Below, one piece after another: positions 18,677 through 29,093 of a DNA stretch of 64,000 nucleotides; position 1 is the stretch's first letter, and every line of letters starts with the position of its first letter. The DNA is from Deinococcus sp. LM3 (lineage in GTDB: Bacteria > Deinococcota > Deinococci > Deinococcales > Deinococcaceae), in assembly GCF_002017875.1 (NCBI RefSeq), contig NZ_MUFV01000001.1, positions 1,282,501 to 1,346,500 of the forward strand. The letters are read 5' to 3'. The notes under the pieces are model-generated. The model made no database searches. It saw only the letters and a program-made list of their open reading frames with translations, and was not told where the DNA came from. The position numbers and the translations under genes are program-made.

Positions 18677-19153
18677 ATGACACGCAGCGGACAGACGGGC
18701 AGACGAGGAAACGGGTGGGTGGTAGTCGGCGTGGTGGCCCTGCTGTGGTTCGCGGGGCTGGGCGCTCTGGGCTGGCGGGCGCTGGGCGGCGCGGAGAGCG
18801 GCGCGGTCAGCGGGGCGGCGTTCCGGGAACTGGTGGCGGACGGGCGGGTCGAGCGGGTGGTCCTGCGGGACGGGGGGGACGTTCAGGCGTGGCTGCGTGG
18901 CGGTCAGCGGGTACGGGTGCGCCTGCCGGACAGCACGGTGACGCCGGACGGGGCGCTGGTGGCGCAACTGAGCGGGCAGAACGTGGACCTGCGTTTCGAG
19001 GGGCGCGGCCAGTGGCTGAGCATCCTGCTGAACTTCCTGCCGGTGGCGCTGTTTCTGGCGGTGTGGGTGGGCGTGCCGCTGGGCCTGCTGGCACTGGGCG
19101 CGGCGTGGCGGCGCCGCCGCCGGGCAGAGCGGGTCAATGTGGCCGAAGGGTAA
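18677..19153 (+). CDS. FtsH N-terminal-domain paralogue without AAA or protease domains
   Basis: 158 residues: membrane helix (14-32), an FtsH-type extracytoplasmic domain (about 45-115), second membrane helix (118-143), then a short RRRRR-rich tail. Residues 79-122 match FtsH residues 83-126, encoded just downstream, at 29 of 44 positions, including VDLRFE and the whole QWLSILLNFLP stretch. There is no Walker motif or HEAGH zinc site. It could join or modulate the FtsH hexamer. ATG 18677 has a GAGGTGAGGG Shine-Dalgarno. Confidence 0.8.
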   Translation: MTRSGQTGRRGNGWVVVGVVALLWFAGLGALGWRALGGAESGAVSGAAFRELVADGRVERVVLRDGGDVQAWLRGGQRVRVRLPDSTVTPDGALVAQLSGQNVDLRFEGRGQWLSILLNFLPVALFLAVWVGVPLGLLALGAAWRRRRRAERVNVAEG

Positions 19154-19198
19154 AGCGCAGGTGAGGAAGGCTGTGAAATCGGGACAATTTCATACACC

Positions 19199-19217
19199 TT
19201 GAGTCTGGTACACTCAA
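19199..19217 (+). promoter_or_regulatory. Palindrome over a possible ftsH -10 box
   Basis: TTGAGT-N7-ACTCAA (19199-19217) is perfect and overlaps TACACT (19209-19214), a possible -10 box about 60 nt before the ftsH start. It may be a regulator site; no clear -35 was found. Confidence 0.5.
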
Positions 19218-19274
19218 CTTCAGTGGGGCCGCGCGTGCCCCAGACGCCCCATTCACTCCCCCGGAGGACTGTTC

Positions 19275-21155
<1,881 letters not shown>

Positions 21156-21173
21156 TCTGATCCACCCACGCAC

Positions 21174-21206
21174 AGACGCCCCCACCCTGAACCGGTGGGG
21201 GCGTCT
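21174..21206 (+). terminator. Terminator of ftsH
   Basis: A perfect 13-bp stem (21174-21186 with 21194-21206), 7-nt loop, followed by ATGTCT. Confidence 0.8.
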
Positions 21207-21226
21207 ATGTCTGAACGGGACCTGCT

Positions 21227-21760
21227 CTACTCGCGCCAGATGGCCCAGTGGGCGTCCAGGGCGTCCATCTGTTCGGGCGTGCGCCCACCCTGGCGCAGCA
21301 GGCTCAGGATCTGGCCCCGGTGGTGGCTGTCGTGCACGATGGTGTGCATCAGGAAGTGCGCCGGGTCGCTCTGGTACGTGCCCTCGTTCCAGGGGTCGGC
21401 GAAGGGCTCGCCGGACGCCCGGTGCGCCTCCACGGCCCTGACGGCGGCGGCGTCCCCGGCGGCCAGCGCCTCGGGCAGAGCGGTGGCGGGAGCGTTCGCC
21501 CAGCGCCACTGCGGGTCGCCGTCGGCGTCCAGCTCATCGGGGTTCAGTAGTGGCATGGCGTGGTCGCGGCTCATGTTCCACAACCAGCCCACGCGGAAGC
21601 CCGCCATATGCCGCAGGTGCCGCTCGACCGTCCACCCGCCGTGCCCGTCGCTCAGGGCGAACTCCCCGGGCGTCAGGGCGGCAATCAGGGCGTCGTTCAC
21701 GCGGGCGTTGCGGCGGAAGGCTTCGAGCAGCAGGGTCAGGTCGGGCGTCGGGTGGGTCAT
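21227..21760 (-). CDS. DinB-fold protein, member 1
   Basis: 177 residues, four-helix DinB/YfiT-like fold. Likely metal ligands are a His in WTVERHLRHMAG and the two His spaced by four in VHDSHHRGQILSLLRQ. DinB-fold proteins include bacillithiol and mycothiol S-transferases; Deinococcus uses bacillithiol, so such a role is possible but not shown. ATG 21760 has a GGAGGC Shine-Dalgarno. It is last of three DinB genes on this strand, 271 nt after the second. Confidence 0.85.
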   Translation of the reverse strand: MTHPTPDLTLLLEAFRRNARVNDALIAALTPGEFALSDGHGGWTVERHLRHMAGFRVGWLWNMSRDHAMPLLNPDELDADGDPQWRWANAPATALPEALAAGDAAAVRAVEAHRASGEPFADPWNEGTYQSDPAHFLMHTIVHDSHHRGQILSLLRQGGRTPEQMDALDAHWAIWRE

Positions 21761-21847
21761 GGGGCCTCCGGAAAACGGGGAAAGGGCTGGAGCGAGAGGG
21801 TTGGAGGGTGGGCCTGCCCAGCAGGACACCGGAAGCCAGAGCGCCGT

Positions 21848-21888
21848 CAGGTTGACTGGCTCAGGTTGACTGGCTCAGGGCAACTGGC
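21848..21888. repeat. Short tandem repeat of 14 bp
   Basis: CAGGTTGACTGGCT occurs twice in tandem followed by a decayed third copy (CAGGGCAACTGGC). It lies in the gap between DinB members 1 and 2. Confidence 0.7.
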
Positions 21889-21982
21889 AGCGGATGCGTG
21901 TGGCCGGTTGCTGTGGCGCAGGGACAGGCGGGACGGGCGAGAGGGTCACGGGTGGGCGCGGGGCAGTCGGGGTGGGCGTCAT
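21875..21982 (-). CDS. Possible small ORF in the DinB gap (35 residues)
   Basis: A Pro-rich frame starting MTPTPTAPRPPVTL with GGAGG 6 nt before the ATG. Its start region resembles that of DinB member 1 (GGAGGCC then ATGAC...CACC), so it may be a leftover of a duplicated DinB start rather than a gene. It ends in the 14-bp tandem repeat. No function is suggested. Confidence 0.25.
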   Translation of the reverse strand: MTPTPTAPRPPVTLSPVPPVPAPQQPATRIRCQLP

Positions 21983-22031
21983 ACGGCCTCCGGAGTGCGT
22001 TCGGGGGGCTCACGGCCGGGCGACGGGTCGA

Positions 22032-22571
22032 TTACGGAGCGGCGGGTCCGGCGTCCAGTGCCGGGAGGGAGAACAGCAGGTCCAGCTGCGGGGGTTTAAT
22101 TCCCTGGGTGCGCAGCAGCGCGGCGATCTGCGCGGTATGCCGGACCTCGTGCAGCAGGACGTGCCAGATCAGGCCGCTCAACGTGAACTGGCGGTGGCCC
22201 TCGGGCCAGTCGTCCAGCGTGACGGTGCGTTCCAGGTCGGCCTCCGTCAGGGCGTGCAGGTACGCGCGGGTGTCTGCCTCGACCGCCTGCCAGTACGCCT
22301 CGATGGCGTCCAGACCGAGTGTCGTATCAGGCCCCGCTGCGCCCGCCTGGATGTCCGGGAAGCGGTCCTGCACCATCGGGAGGCCCTGGAAGTCCCCGTG
22401 GATCCAGCCGTCCTCGACCTCGGCGGTGTGGATCAGCAGGTCCAGGATGGAATGGAAGCGCTCGCCGCGCAGCAGGGGCGCGCGCAGCACCCCGTCCGGC
22501 GTGGCGCGCAGCGTGCCCAGCAGGTCGCGCCGGGCGCGGGTCAGGTGGCTGTACAGCGTGGCGGGGTTCAC
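22032..22571 (-). CDS. DinB-fold protein, member 2
   Basis: 179 residues. The DinB metal ligands are clear: His in LLIHTAEVEDGW and His, His+4 in IWHVLLHEVRHTAQIAALLRTQG. Start GTG 22571 lies 5 nt past the stop of member 3, so the two are co-transcribed and probably coupled. The open frame continues upstream into member 3, but that part is not DinB-like. Function is inferred only from the fold (thiol-dependent transfer or metal hydrolase). Confidence 0.85.
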   Translation of the reverse strand: MNPATLYSHLTRARRDLLGTLRATPDGVLRAPLLRGERFHSILDLLIHTAEVEDGWIHGDFQGLPMVQDRFPDIQAGAAGPDTTLGLDAIEAYWQAVEADTRAYLHALTEADLERTVTLDDWPEGHRQFTLSGLIWHVLLHEVRHTAQIAALLRTQGIKPPQLDLLFSLPALDAGPAAP

Positions 22572-22576
22572 GGCGC

Positions 22577-23068
22577 TCAGCGGTCGTAGAAGGCGGGGGG
22601 TTCGATCCCCAGGGCACGCAGATAGACGTACCCCTGGGCGCGGTGGTGGATCTCGTTGTCCACGGCGTAGATGGCGGCGACCCAGCCGGGCATCTCGCCC
22701 CACGGCAGCGCGTGCACCTGGGTGAAGAAGGCGGGGTCGGTGTGGGGGCCGTACTCGGCGAGGTCGGCGCTGACGGCGTCCCAGGCGGCCAGCAGGTCAG
22801 CCTTCGTGCCAGGGCCGGTCGTCCAGTCGGGTTCGGGCCACTCGCCGCTGCGCAGGGCGGTGACGGTCATGGCGTCCACGAGGTGGATCTCGGTGGCCTG
22901 CACGCCGAAGGGCCGCATGCCGCCCAGGCTGAAGCTGAACAGCTGATCGTCGGGGAAGGCCTCGATGACACGGCGGGTCAGGGCGCGGTGGCCCTGCCAG
23001 TGGGCGATAAAGTCCGGGAGGGACAGGACGGGGGCAGTGGCAGCGGACACGTCGGCGGGTACGGTCAT
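22577..23068 (-). CDS. DinB-fold protein, member 3
   Basis: 163 residues, DinB fold of the subfamily with DNEIHHRAQGYVYLRALGIEPPAFYDR-like C-terminus. The first His of the usual HxxxH pair is Asn here. The other ligand His is in ATEIHLVDAM. ATG 23068 has a strong GGAGG Shine-Dalgarno. It is the first gene of the minus-strand DinB group. Its -10 box (TATGCT, 23106-23101) lies inside a palindrome facing the WYL regulator gene. Confidence 0.87.
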   Translation of the reverse strand: MTVPADVSAATAPVLSLPDFIAHWQGHRALTRRVIEAFPDDQLFSFSLGGMRPFGVQATEIHLVDAMTVTALRSGEWPEPDWTTGPGTKADLLAAWDAVSADLAEYGPHTDPAFFTQVHALPWGEMPGWVAAIYAVDNEIHHRAQGYVYLRALGIEPPAFYDR

Positions 23069-23096
23069 GGGTGAAACCTCCTGAGGTTGGATCTGT

Positions 23097-23154
23097 ATCC
23101 AGCATAATCTGGATTCCCGTCAGAACGTGACGCCTATTCCGATTACACTCGGAA
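23097..23154. promoter_or_regulatory. Divergent control region with two 6-N6-6 palindromes
   Basis: ATCCAG-CATAAT-CTGGAT (23097-23114) overlaps the TATGCT -10 of the DinB genes. TTCCGA-TTACAC-TCGGAA (23137-23154) overlaps the TACACT -10 (23144-23149) of the regulator gene, whose ATG follows at once. Both have 6-bp arms and a 6-bp spacer but different arm sequences. They are good candidates for operators of the adjacent regulator. Confidence 0.7.
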
Positions 23155-23155
23155 C

Positions 23156-24109
23156 ATGTACGACCCAAGCATGCGGGTGCTGACCGTGCTGGAACTCCTC
23201 CAGGCCCACGAGGAGGTCAGCGGGGCCGAGCTGGCCCGCCGCCTGGAAGTCAGCCCACGAACCGTGCAGCGCTACGTCGCACGCCTTCAGGACCTCGGGA
23301 TTCCGGTCGAGGGCCGCCGGGGCGTGGGCGGCGCGTACCGCCTGAAACCCGGCTTCCGGCTGCCGCCCCTGATGTTCACGCCCGAGGAGGCCCTGGCCGC
23401 CGCGCTGGGCCTGCGCACCCTGCGGCACCTGGGCCTGCACGCCCTGGCCCCCGCCGCCGAGGCCGCCACCGCGAAACTCACCCGTTCCCTGCCGGAAGCG
23501 CTGCGTGCCGACGTGCAGGCCCTCGAGGACAGCCTGCAGATGGAACCCTCGCCGTGGGTGGTCCGCACCGACGCGCCGCTGCTGGCCGCCCTGCTGCGCG
23601 CCGTGCGTGACACGCGCCGGGTGGCCTTCAGGTACGCCGCGCCGGACTCTCCCCCCACCGCCCGGCAGGCGGACGTGTACCGCGTGGTGCACCTGGACGG
23701 CCGCTGGTACGCCGCCGCGCACTGCCACCTGCGCGGCGCGTTGCGGTCGTTCCGGCTGGACCGCATGAGCGGCCTGGAAATCTGCGCGCAGACCTTCACG
23801 CCCCCCGCCGACTTCGACGCGGGGGCGTTCCTGCGCGCCACGCACGCCCCCGCCGCCTTCGACGTGAGCGTGTGGCTGGACTGCCCACCCGGGGACCTGC
23901 GCGGCCGGGTGTCCGCGTGGGGCGCGGAGCTGCGCGCCGAGGGACGCGGCACCCGTCTGAGCACCCGCCGCGAGTCGCTGGGCGCCTTCGCCGCGTTCCT
24001 GCTGGGCCTGGACTGCCCGTTCCGGGTGGACAGCCCCCCGCAGTTGCAAGACGAATTCCGGCGGCTGGCGGGGCGCTGCGCGGCGCAACTTGCGTACACT
24101 GGAGCATGA
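23156..24109 (+). CDS. WYL-domain transcriptional regulator (YafY type)
   Basis: 317 residues. N-terminal helix-turn-helix (about 8-60): LLQAHEEVSGAELARRLEVSPRTVQRYVARLQDLG, with a GVGGAYRL wing. The WYL domain (about 145-220) contains RRVAFRYAA, VVHLDGRWYAAAHCHLRGALRSFRLDRM; a C-terminal WCX-like part follows. WYL proteins usually bind ligands or nucleic acid and regulate neighbours, so it probably controls the divergent DinB genes. TACACT 6 nt before ATG 23156 suggests a leaderless mRNA. Confidence 0.88.
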   Translation: MYDPSMRVLTVLELLQAHEEVSGAELARRLEVSPRTVQRYVARLQDLGIPVEGRRGVGGAYRLKPGFRLPPLMFTPEEALAAALGLRTLRHLGLHALAPAAEAATAKLTRSLPEALRADVQALEDSLQMEPSPWVVRTDAPLLAALLRAVRDTRRVAFRYAAPDSPPTARQADVYRVVHLDGRWYAAAHCHLRGALRSFRLDRMSGLEICAQTFTPPADFDAGAFLRATHAPAAFDVSVWLDCPPGDLRGRVSAWGAELRAEGRGTRLSTRRESLGAFAAFLLGLDCPFRVDSPPQLQDEFRRLAGRCAAQLAYTGA

Positions 24110-24555
24110 CCACGCCCACCACCGAGGACCTCGCGCAGGGGAAGGCGTACACGGCGCCCGGCATCACGGTCTACTACGACGCGCGGCGCTGCCTGCACGT
24201 CGCCAGCTGCGTGCGTGGCCTGCCCGGCGTGTTCGACCCGGCGGCCCGCCCGTGGATCAGGCCCGCGAACGCCGAAGCCGACGCGGTCGCGGCAGTCGTC
24301 CGCACCTGCCCCACCGGGGCGCTGCACTACGTCCTGGAAGGACAGGAGGCCGAGATGCCCGACGAGATCACCACCATCACCCCCAGCCCCGACGGTCCGC
24401 TGATGATCCGGGGCAACCTCGTGATCGAAACGCCGCAGGGCGAGCAGCGCGAGGTCCGCGCCGCCCTGTGCCGCTGCGGCCACAGCAGCAACAAACCGTA
24501 CTGCGACGGCACGCACGCGACAGTCGGCTGGAAAAGCACGCCCGATCCCTCGTAG
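24106..24555 (+). CDS. Divergent Fe-S protein: (4Fe-4S) mono-cluster plus CDGSH-type domain
   Basis: 149 residues. The N-terminal part is of the divergent 4Fe-4S mono-cluster type (DARRCLHVASCVRGLPGVFD ... RTCPTGAL). The C-terminal part is CDGSH iron-sulfur type: CRCGHSSNKPYCDGTH, giving three Cys and one His for a 2Fe-2S cluster. It is probably an electron carrier or redox sensor. The start overlaps the regulator stop (ATGA), and a TACACT box 5 nt before it may give an internal leaderless promoter. Confidence 0.88.
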   Translation: MTTPTTEDLAQGKAYTAPGITVYYDARRCLHVASCVRGLPGVFDPAARPWIRPANAEADAVAAVVRTCPTGALHYVLEGQEAEMPDEITTITPSPDGPLMIRGNLVIETPQGEQREVRAALCRCGHSSNKPYCDGTHATVGWKSTPDPS

Positions 24556-24597
24556 CGCGGCGGGACAGAATTCCGTCCGGCGGACGTAAACTACGCT

Positions 24598-25917
24598 ATG
24601 ACTGCCTCAACGCTGAATGCCGTGAACATTCCCGACCTGATCCGCAAGAAACGCGACGGCGAGACCCACACCCGCGCCGAACTGGAAACCCTGGTGCTGG
24701 GCTACACGCGCGGCGACGTGCCGGACTACCAGATGAGCGCGTGGCTGATGGCCGTGTTCCTGCGCGGTATGCAGGAGCAGGAAACGGCCGACCTGACCAT
24801 GGTCATGGCCGAGAGCGGCGACCTGATGAACCTCGGGGACCTGCCCCGTACCGTGGACAAGCACTCCACGGGCGGCGTGGGCGACAAGACCAGCCTGATC
24901 CTGACGCCCATGCTGGCCGCGCTGGGCCAGACGGTCGCCAAGATGAGCGGGCGCGGTCTGGCGCACACCGGCGGCACCATCGACAAATTGGAGAGCATTC
25001 CCGGCTGGACCAGCGAACTCGACGAGGAGCACTTCATCACGCAGGCCCGCGAGATCGGCCTCGCGCTGGTGGGCCAGAGCCGTGACCTGGCCCCGGCGGA
25101 CGGGAAACTGTACGCGCTGCGCGACGTGACTGCCACCGTGGACTGCCTGCCCCTGATCGCCAGTTCGATCATGAGCAAGAAACTCGCGTCGGGCGCGCAC
25201 ACGGTCGTGCTGGACGTGAAGGTGGGCGCCGGGGCGTTCATGCGCACCCTGGACGCCGGGCGCGGACTGGCCCGCGCGATGGTGGACATCGGCAACCGCG
25301 CCGGGCGGCAGGTGCGCGCCGTCCTGACCGACATGGACACCCCGCTGGGCCACATGGCCGGCAACTCCCTGGAGGTGCTGGAGGCTCTGGCGACCCTGCG
25401 CGGCGAGGGCCCGCAGGACCTGACGGACCTGTGCGTGGCGCTGGCGGTCGAGGCGCTGGCCGCCCAGGGTGAGGACGAGGCGGCCGCCGAGGCCCGCGCC
25501 CGCGCCACCCTGACGGACGGCAGCGCCCTGGCGAAATTCCGCGCGTTCATCGAGGCGCAGGGCGGCGACGCCACCTACGTGGACGACATCAGCAGGTTCG
25601 ACGTGGCTCCGGGCCGCGCCGACGTGACGGCCACCGAATCCGGCTTCGTGGCGGGCATCGACGCGCTGAGCGTGGGCCGCGCTGTGCTGGCCCTCGGCGG
25701 CGGCCGCGAACGCAAGGGCGAGGCCATCGATCACGGCGTGGGCGTGGAACTGCTGCGCAAGCCCGGCGAGGCCGTCCAGGCGGGCGAAAGCGTGATCCGC
25801 ATCTACCACAGGGACGCCCGTGGCCTGGAAGTCGCCACGCGCCTCCTGACCGAGGGCCTGAGCCTCAGCGCGCAGGCTCCCGCCCCGGACGCGCTGATCC
25901 TCGACCGCGTGTTCTGA
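24598..25917 (+). CDS. Pyrimidine-nucleoside (thymidine) phosphorylase
   Basis: 439 residues, usual family length. It splits thymidine/uridine with phosphate in nucleoside salvage. The glycosyl-transferase family signature SGRGLAHTGGTIDKLE is near residue 118. The phosphate site KHSTGGVGDKTSL is near 85, and the K(M/L)ASGAHTVVLDVKVG stretch near 195. The C-terminal alpha/beta domain is complete. Whether it is DeoA or the broad Pdp type cannot be settled by eye. TAAACT lies 5 nt before the ATG. Confidence 0.93.
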   Translation: MTASTLNAVNIPDLIRKKRDGETHTRAELETLVLGYTRGDVPDYQMSAWLMAVFLRGMQEQETADLTMVMAESGDLMNLGDLPRTVDKHSTGGVGDKTSLILTPMLAALGQTVAKMSGRGLAHTGGTIDKLESIPGWTSELDEEHFITQAREIGLALVGQSRDLAPADGKLYALRDVTATVDCLPLIASSIMSKKLASGAHTVVLDVKVGAGAFMRTLDAGRGLARAMVDIGNRAGRQVRAVLTDMDTPLGHMAGNSLEVLEALATLRGEGPQDLTDLCVALAVEALAAQGEDEAAAEARARATLTDGSALAKFRAFIEAQGGDATYVDDISRFDVAPGRADVTATESGFVAGIDALSVGRAVLALGGGRERKGEAIDHGVGVELLRKPGEAVQAGESVIRIYHRDARGLEVATRLLTEGLSLSAQAPAPDALILDRVF

Positions 25918-25923
25918 ACGACG

Positions 25924-26008
25924 TAGAAAGTCGAAAGGTGATGGTTGATAGAGGGGGGTTCCCTTCCATCAACCATCAACTTTTGACCATCAACTTTCAA
26001 CCATCACC
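25924..26008. repeat. Iterated-word inverted repeat, locus 3 (GATGGTTGAT)
   Basis: The left side has AAAGTCGAAAGGTGATGGTTGAT; the right side repeats the complement in steps (CCATCAA, CCATCAAC, ACCATCAACTTTC, AACCATCACC). It occupies the convergent gap between the phosphorylase gene and the FtsB-like gene. Confidence 0.72.
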
Positions 26009-26012
26009 GCCC

Positions 26013-26414
26013 TTACGGAACGCGCAGGGCCTTGCAGTTCTCGCCGGGGGGGGTGTCCGGGGCGTCGCTGGCCACTACGACGCGTTCGTTCTTGCCCACG
26101 AAGCCCCGGCAGCGGGCCAGGGCGCGCAGGTACTCGGGGTCCTGGCTGGCCCTGACGGCGTCCTGAAGGATCTGCACGTCGCGTTCCAGCGTCTGCACGC
26201 GGGCCTGGGTCTGGCGGGTCTCGGCACTCCAGGTCAGGGTGCGGTACACCGAGTTGCCCAGCTGGAAGGTCAGTTGCACGATGCCCAGCCCGGCCAGCAG
26301 GCTGGCGGCCATCATGGTCAGCGGCAGGCGTTGCAGGCGCTGAAAATACCGTTCGGTTCGCTGCCACCACGTGTCCCGTGTCGGCGGGACTGGAGGGGGC
26401 GGCACGTCGGTCAC
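26013..26414 (-). CDS. FtsB/DivIC-like (septum formation initiator family) membrane protein
   Basis: 133 residues: a Pro-rich cytoplasmic start, one membrane helix (LTMMAASLLAGLGIVQLTF, about 30-48), then a coiled coil (QTQARVQTLERDVQILQDAVRAS) and a short globular end with one Cys pair candidate (CRGF ... NCKAL). This is the FtsB/DivIC layout, but no cell-division gene is near, so the assignment is structural. Start GTG 26414 is 7 nt after TATGCT (leaderless); ATG 26426 lies inside that box. Confidence 0.65.
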   Translation of the reverse strand: MTDVPPPPVPPTRDTWWQRTERYFQRLQRLPLTMMAASLLAGLGIVQLTFQLGNSVYRTLTWSAETRQTQARVQTLERDVQILQDAVRASQDPEYLRALARCRGFVGKNERVVVASDAPDTPPGENCKALRVP

Positions 26415-26637
26415 GCGGGTCAGCATAGCGTTCCGCTGCGTTCCGTGGGTGGGGCAGATGAGAGGCCGGGCGCGGCCCTGCCGGACAGAGGCCGTCCGGC
26501 CACACGGGCGCGGGCCGGACGGCCCTGTCCAGACCCACGGGAATGCACGGATTTTGGCGGTCAGCACGGGGAATGCGGGCTGTCGGGGCACCCTGATGCT
26601 GGGGCCGCGCGGCGGGCAACTGCTCTACACTGCGGGC

Positions 26638-27111
26638 ATGACAGTGGCATCTGAGGTGGGAAGCGGCGCGGCCGCGTCGGGCAGCGGGCGCATTCCGGCG
26701 CTGAACTGGGGCGACGCGCACCGCACGGTGATCCAGTTGCGGTACGGTGACCTGGACGCCATGGGGCACGTGAACAACGCCCGGTACGCCGAGTTTCTGG
26801 AGGTGGCGCGCATGGACCTGTCCCGGGCGCTGGACCTGCGTGACGCCGACGACCGGTCGGTGCTGGCGCGGCTGGAACTCGATTACGTGCGGGATATCCG
26901 GCTGGGGCAGGAGGTCGTGATCGAGACGCTGATCGAGCGCCTGGGCCGCACGAGCTGGACGGGCGTGGCCCGCATCCTGGCGGACGGGGTGCCGTGCGCG
27001 TTCGCGCGGTCCGTGCAGGTGCGCGTGGACGATCAGGGCGTCCCGGCGGTCATTCCGGCCGGGATGGCCGAGCGGATCGCGCCGGTGCTGGTGCGGGCGG
27101 CCACGCTGTGA
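26638..27111 (+). CDS. Hotdog-fold acyl-CoA thioesterase (4HBT/YbgC type)
   Basis: 157 residues. The active-site block RYGDLDAMGHVNNARYAEFLEVAR is typical of the 4-hydroxybenzoyl-CoA thioesterase family, with the catalytic Asp at YGDLD. It should hydrolyse an acyl-CoA of unknown chain. A 28-residue low-complexity N-terminus precedes the domain. TACACT (26626-26631) is 6 nt before ATG 26638. Its stop overlaps the next gene's start. Confidence 0.9.
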   Translation: MTVASEVGSGAAASGSGRIPALNWGDAHRTVIQLRYGDLDAMGHVNNARYAEFLEVARMDLSRALDLRDADDRSVLARLELDYVRDIRLGQEVVIETLIERLGRTSWTGVARILADGVPCAFARSVQVRVDDQGVPAVIPAGMAERIAPVLVRAATL

Positions 27112-27434
27112 GCGCCACGTACGAGGACCGGGCGCTGTACCAGGGGGACGTGTGGGTGCGGATCGATACGCTGCCGCGCATCATGGCGGAGGGCTGGCGG
27201 CGCAACCTGATGGAGGGCGGGGTGGTCAGCGTGGTGCGCACGCCGTTCCAGTGGTCGATGGGCAGCCCCGTGATCGAGATCGAGACGGGCGGGTACCAGG
27301 GCGACGTGGGCCTGTACGTGCCCGAGGTGCAGCTGGCCGAGGCGCTGGAACTGCTGGGCTTCGAACCCGAGGAGCAGGAGGCCGCCGACGCCCCGGCTGC
27401 CGGCATGCCGGACACGGGCCGCGCGGACACGTGA
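27108..27434 (+). CDS. Hypothetical protein coupled to the thioesterase gene
   Basis: 108 residues, not recognised. The sequence looks globular and mixed alpha/beta (VWVRIDTLPRIMAEGWRRNLMEGGVVSVVRTPF, then a strand-rich SPVIEIETGGYQGDVGLYVPE), with an acidic C-terminus. It starts with GTG overlapping the thioesterase TGA (GTGA), so translation is probably coupled. Confidence 0.7.
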   Translation: MSATYEDRALYQGDVWVRIDTLPRIMAEGWRRNLMEGGVVSVVRTPFQWSMGSPVIEIETGGYQGDVGLYVPEVQLAEALELLGFEPEEQEAADAPAAGMPDTGRADT

Positions 27435-27622
27435 ATTCCGTCGGGTCAGGACCTTAATTCCGGTCCCGGACGGCGCGGTACAGTTGGGGGCGCAGCACTG
27501 ACCGTTCCCGTTTCCCCGTTCCGGCAGGTCGACTCCGGACTTCACCGGGAACCTCCCATGGAAGCGTTCCCAGCGGCGGGGTCAGTCCTGCCGAGATTTC
27601 ACCGCAGCCCCCAGGAGCAAGC

Positions 27623-28531
<909 letters not shown>

Positions 28532-28535
28532 ACCC

Positions 28536-29093
28536 GTGACGCTCGTGGCGGCCGCCGAGCTCTTCGCGCGGCCGTTCTACGACGCACCGGAGCGGGCCTA
28601 CCACACCGCCGCGCACGTCCAGTCCCTGATCCGGGCGCTGGGCGGGCGCGGCGTGCTCACGCCGGAACTGGAACTGGCCGCGTGGGGGCACGACCTGATC
28701 TACGACCCGCGCGCCGCCGACAACGAGGAACGCAGCGCGGACGTGTTCGGCGCGTGGCTGGCCGCACAGGGCGCCGGCGTGGCCGTGCAGCCGCAGGTGC
28801 GGGACCTGATTCTCGCCACGCGCCACGCCGCGCCCCCGACCACGCGGGCCGAGGCCCTGTTCGTAGACGCCGACCTGGGCATCCTGGGCGCCGACCCCGA
28901 CGCCTTCGACGCCTACGACCGCGCCATCCGCGCCGAGTACGCGCACGTCCCGGAGGACGCCTACCGGGCGGGCCGCTCGGCAGTGCTGTGGGGCTTCCTG
29001 ACCCGCGAGCGGCTGTACCTCACGCTGGAATTCGCGGCGCTGGACACCCCGGCGCGCCTCAATCTGAGGCGGGCTCTGGAGCGGCTGGCGTAG
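28536..29093 (+). CDS. HD-domain metal-dependent phosphohydrolase
   Basis: 185 residues of the predicted HD superfamily. Conserved elements are YHTAAHVQSLIRAL (first His), WGHDLIYDP with the HD pair at His52-Asp53, NEERSADVF, and DADLGILGADPDAFDAYDRAIRAEYAHV. The substrate is unknown. GTG 28536 is 4 nt after the kinase stop, so both are co-transcribed. Its last 35 nt overlap the end of the convergent CoA-transferase gene. Confidence 0.87.
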   Translation: MTLVAAAELFARPFYDAPERAYHTAAHVQSLIRALGGRGVLTPELELAAWGHDLIYDPRAADNEERSADVFGAWLAAQGAGVAVQPQVRDLILATRHAAPPTTRAEALFVDADLGILGADPDAFDAYDRAIRAEYAHVPEDAYRAGRSAVLWGFLTRERLYLTLEFAALDTPARLNLRRALERLA

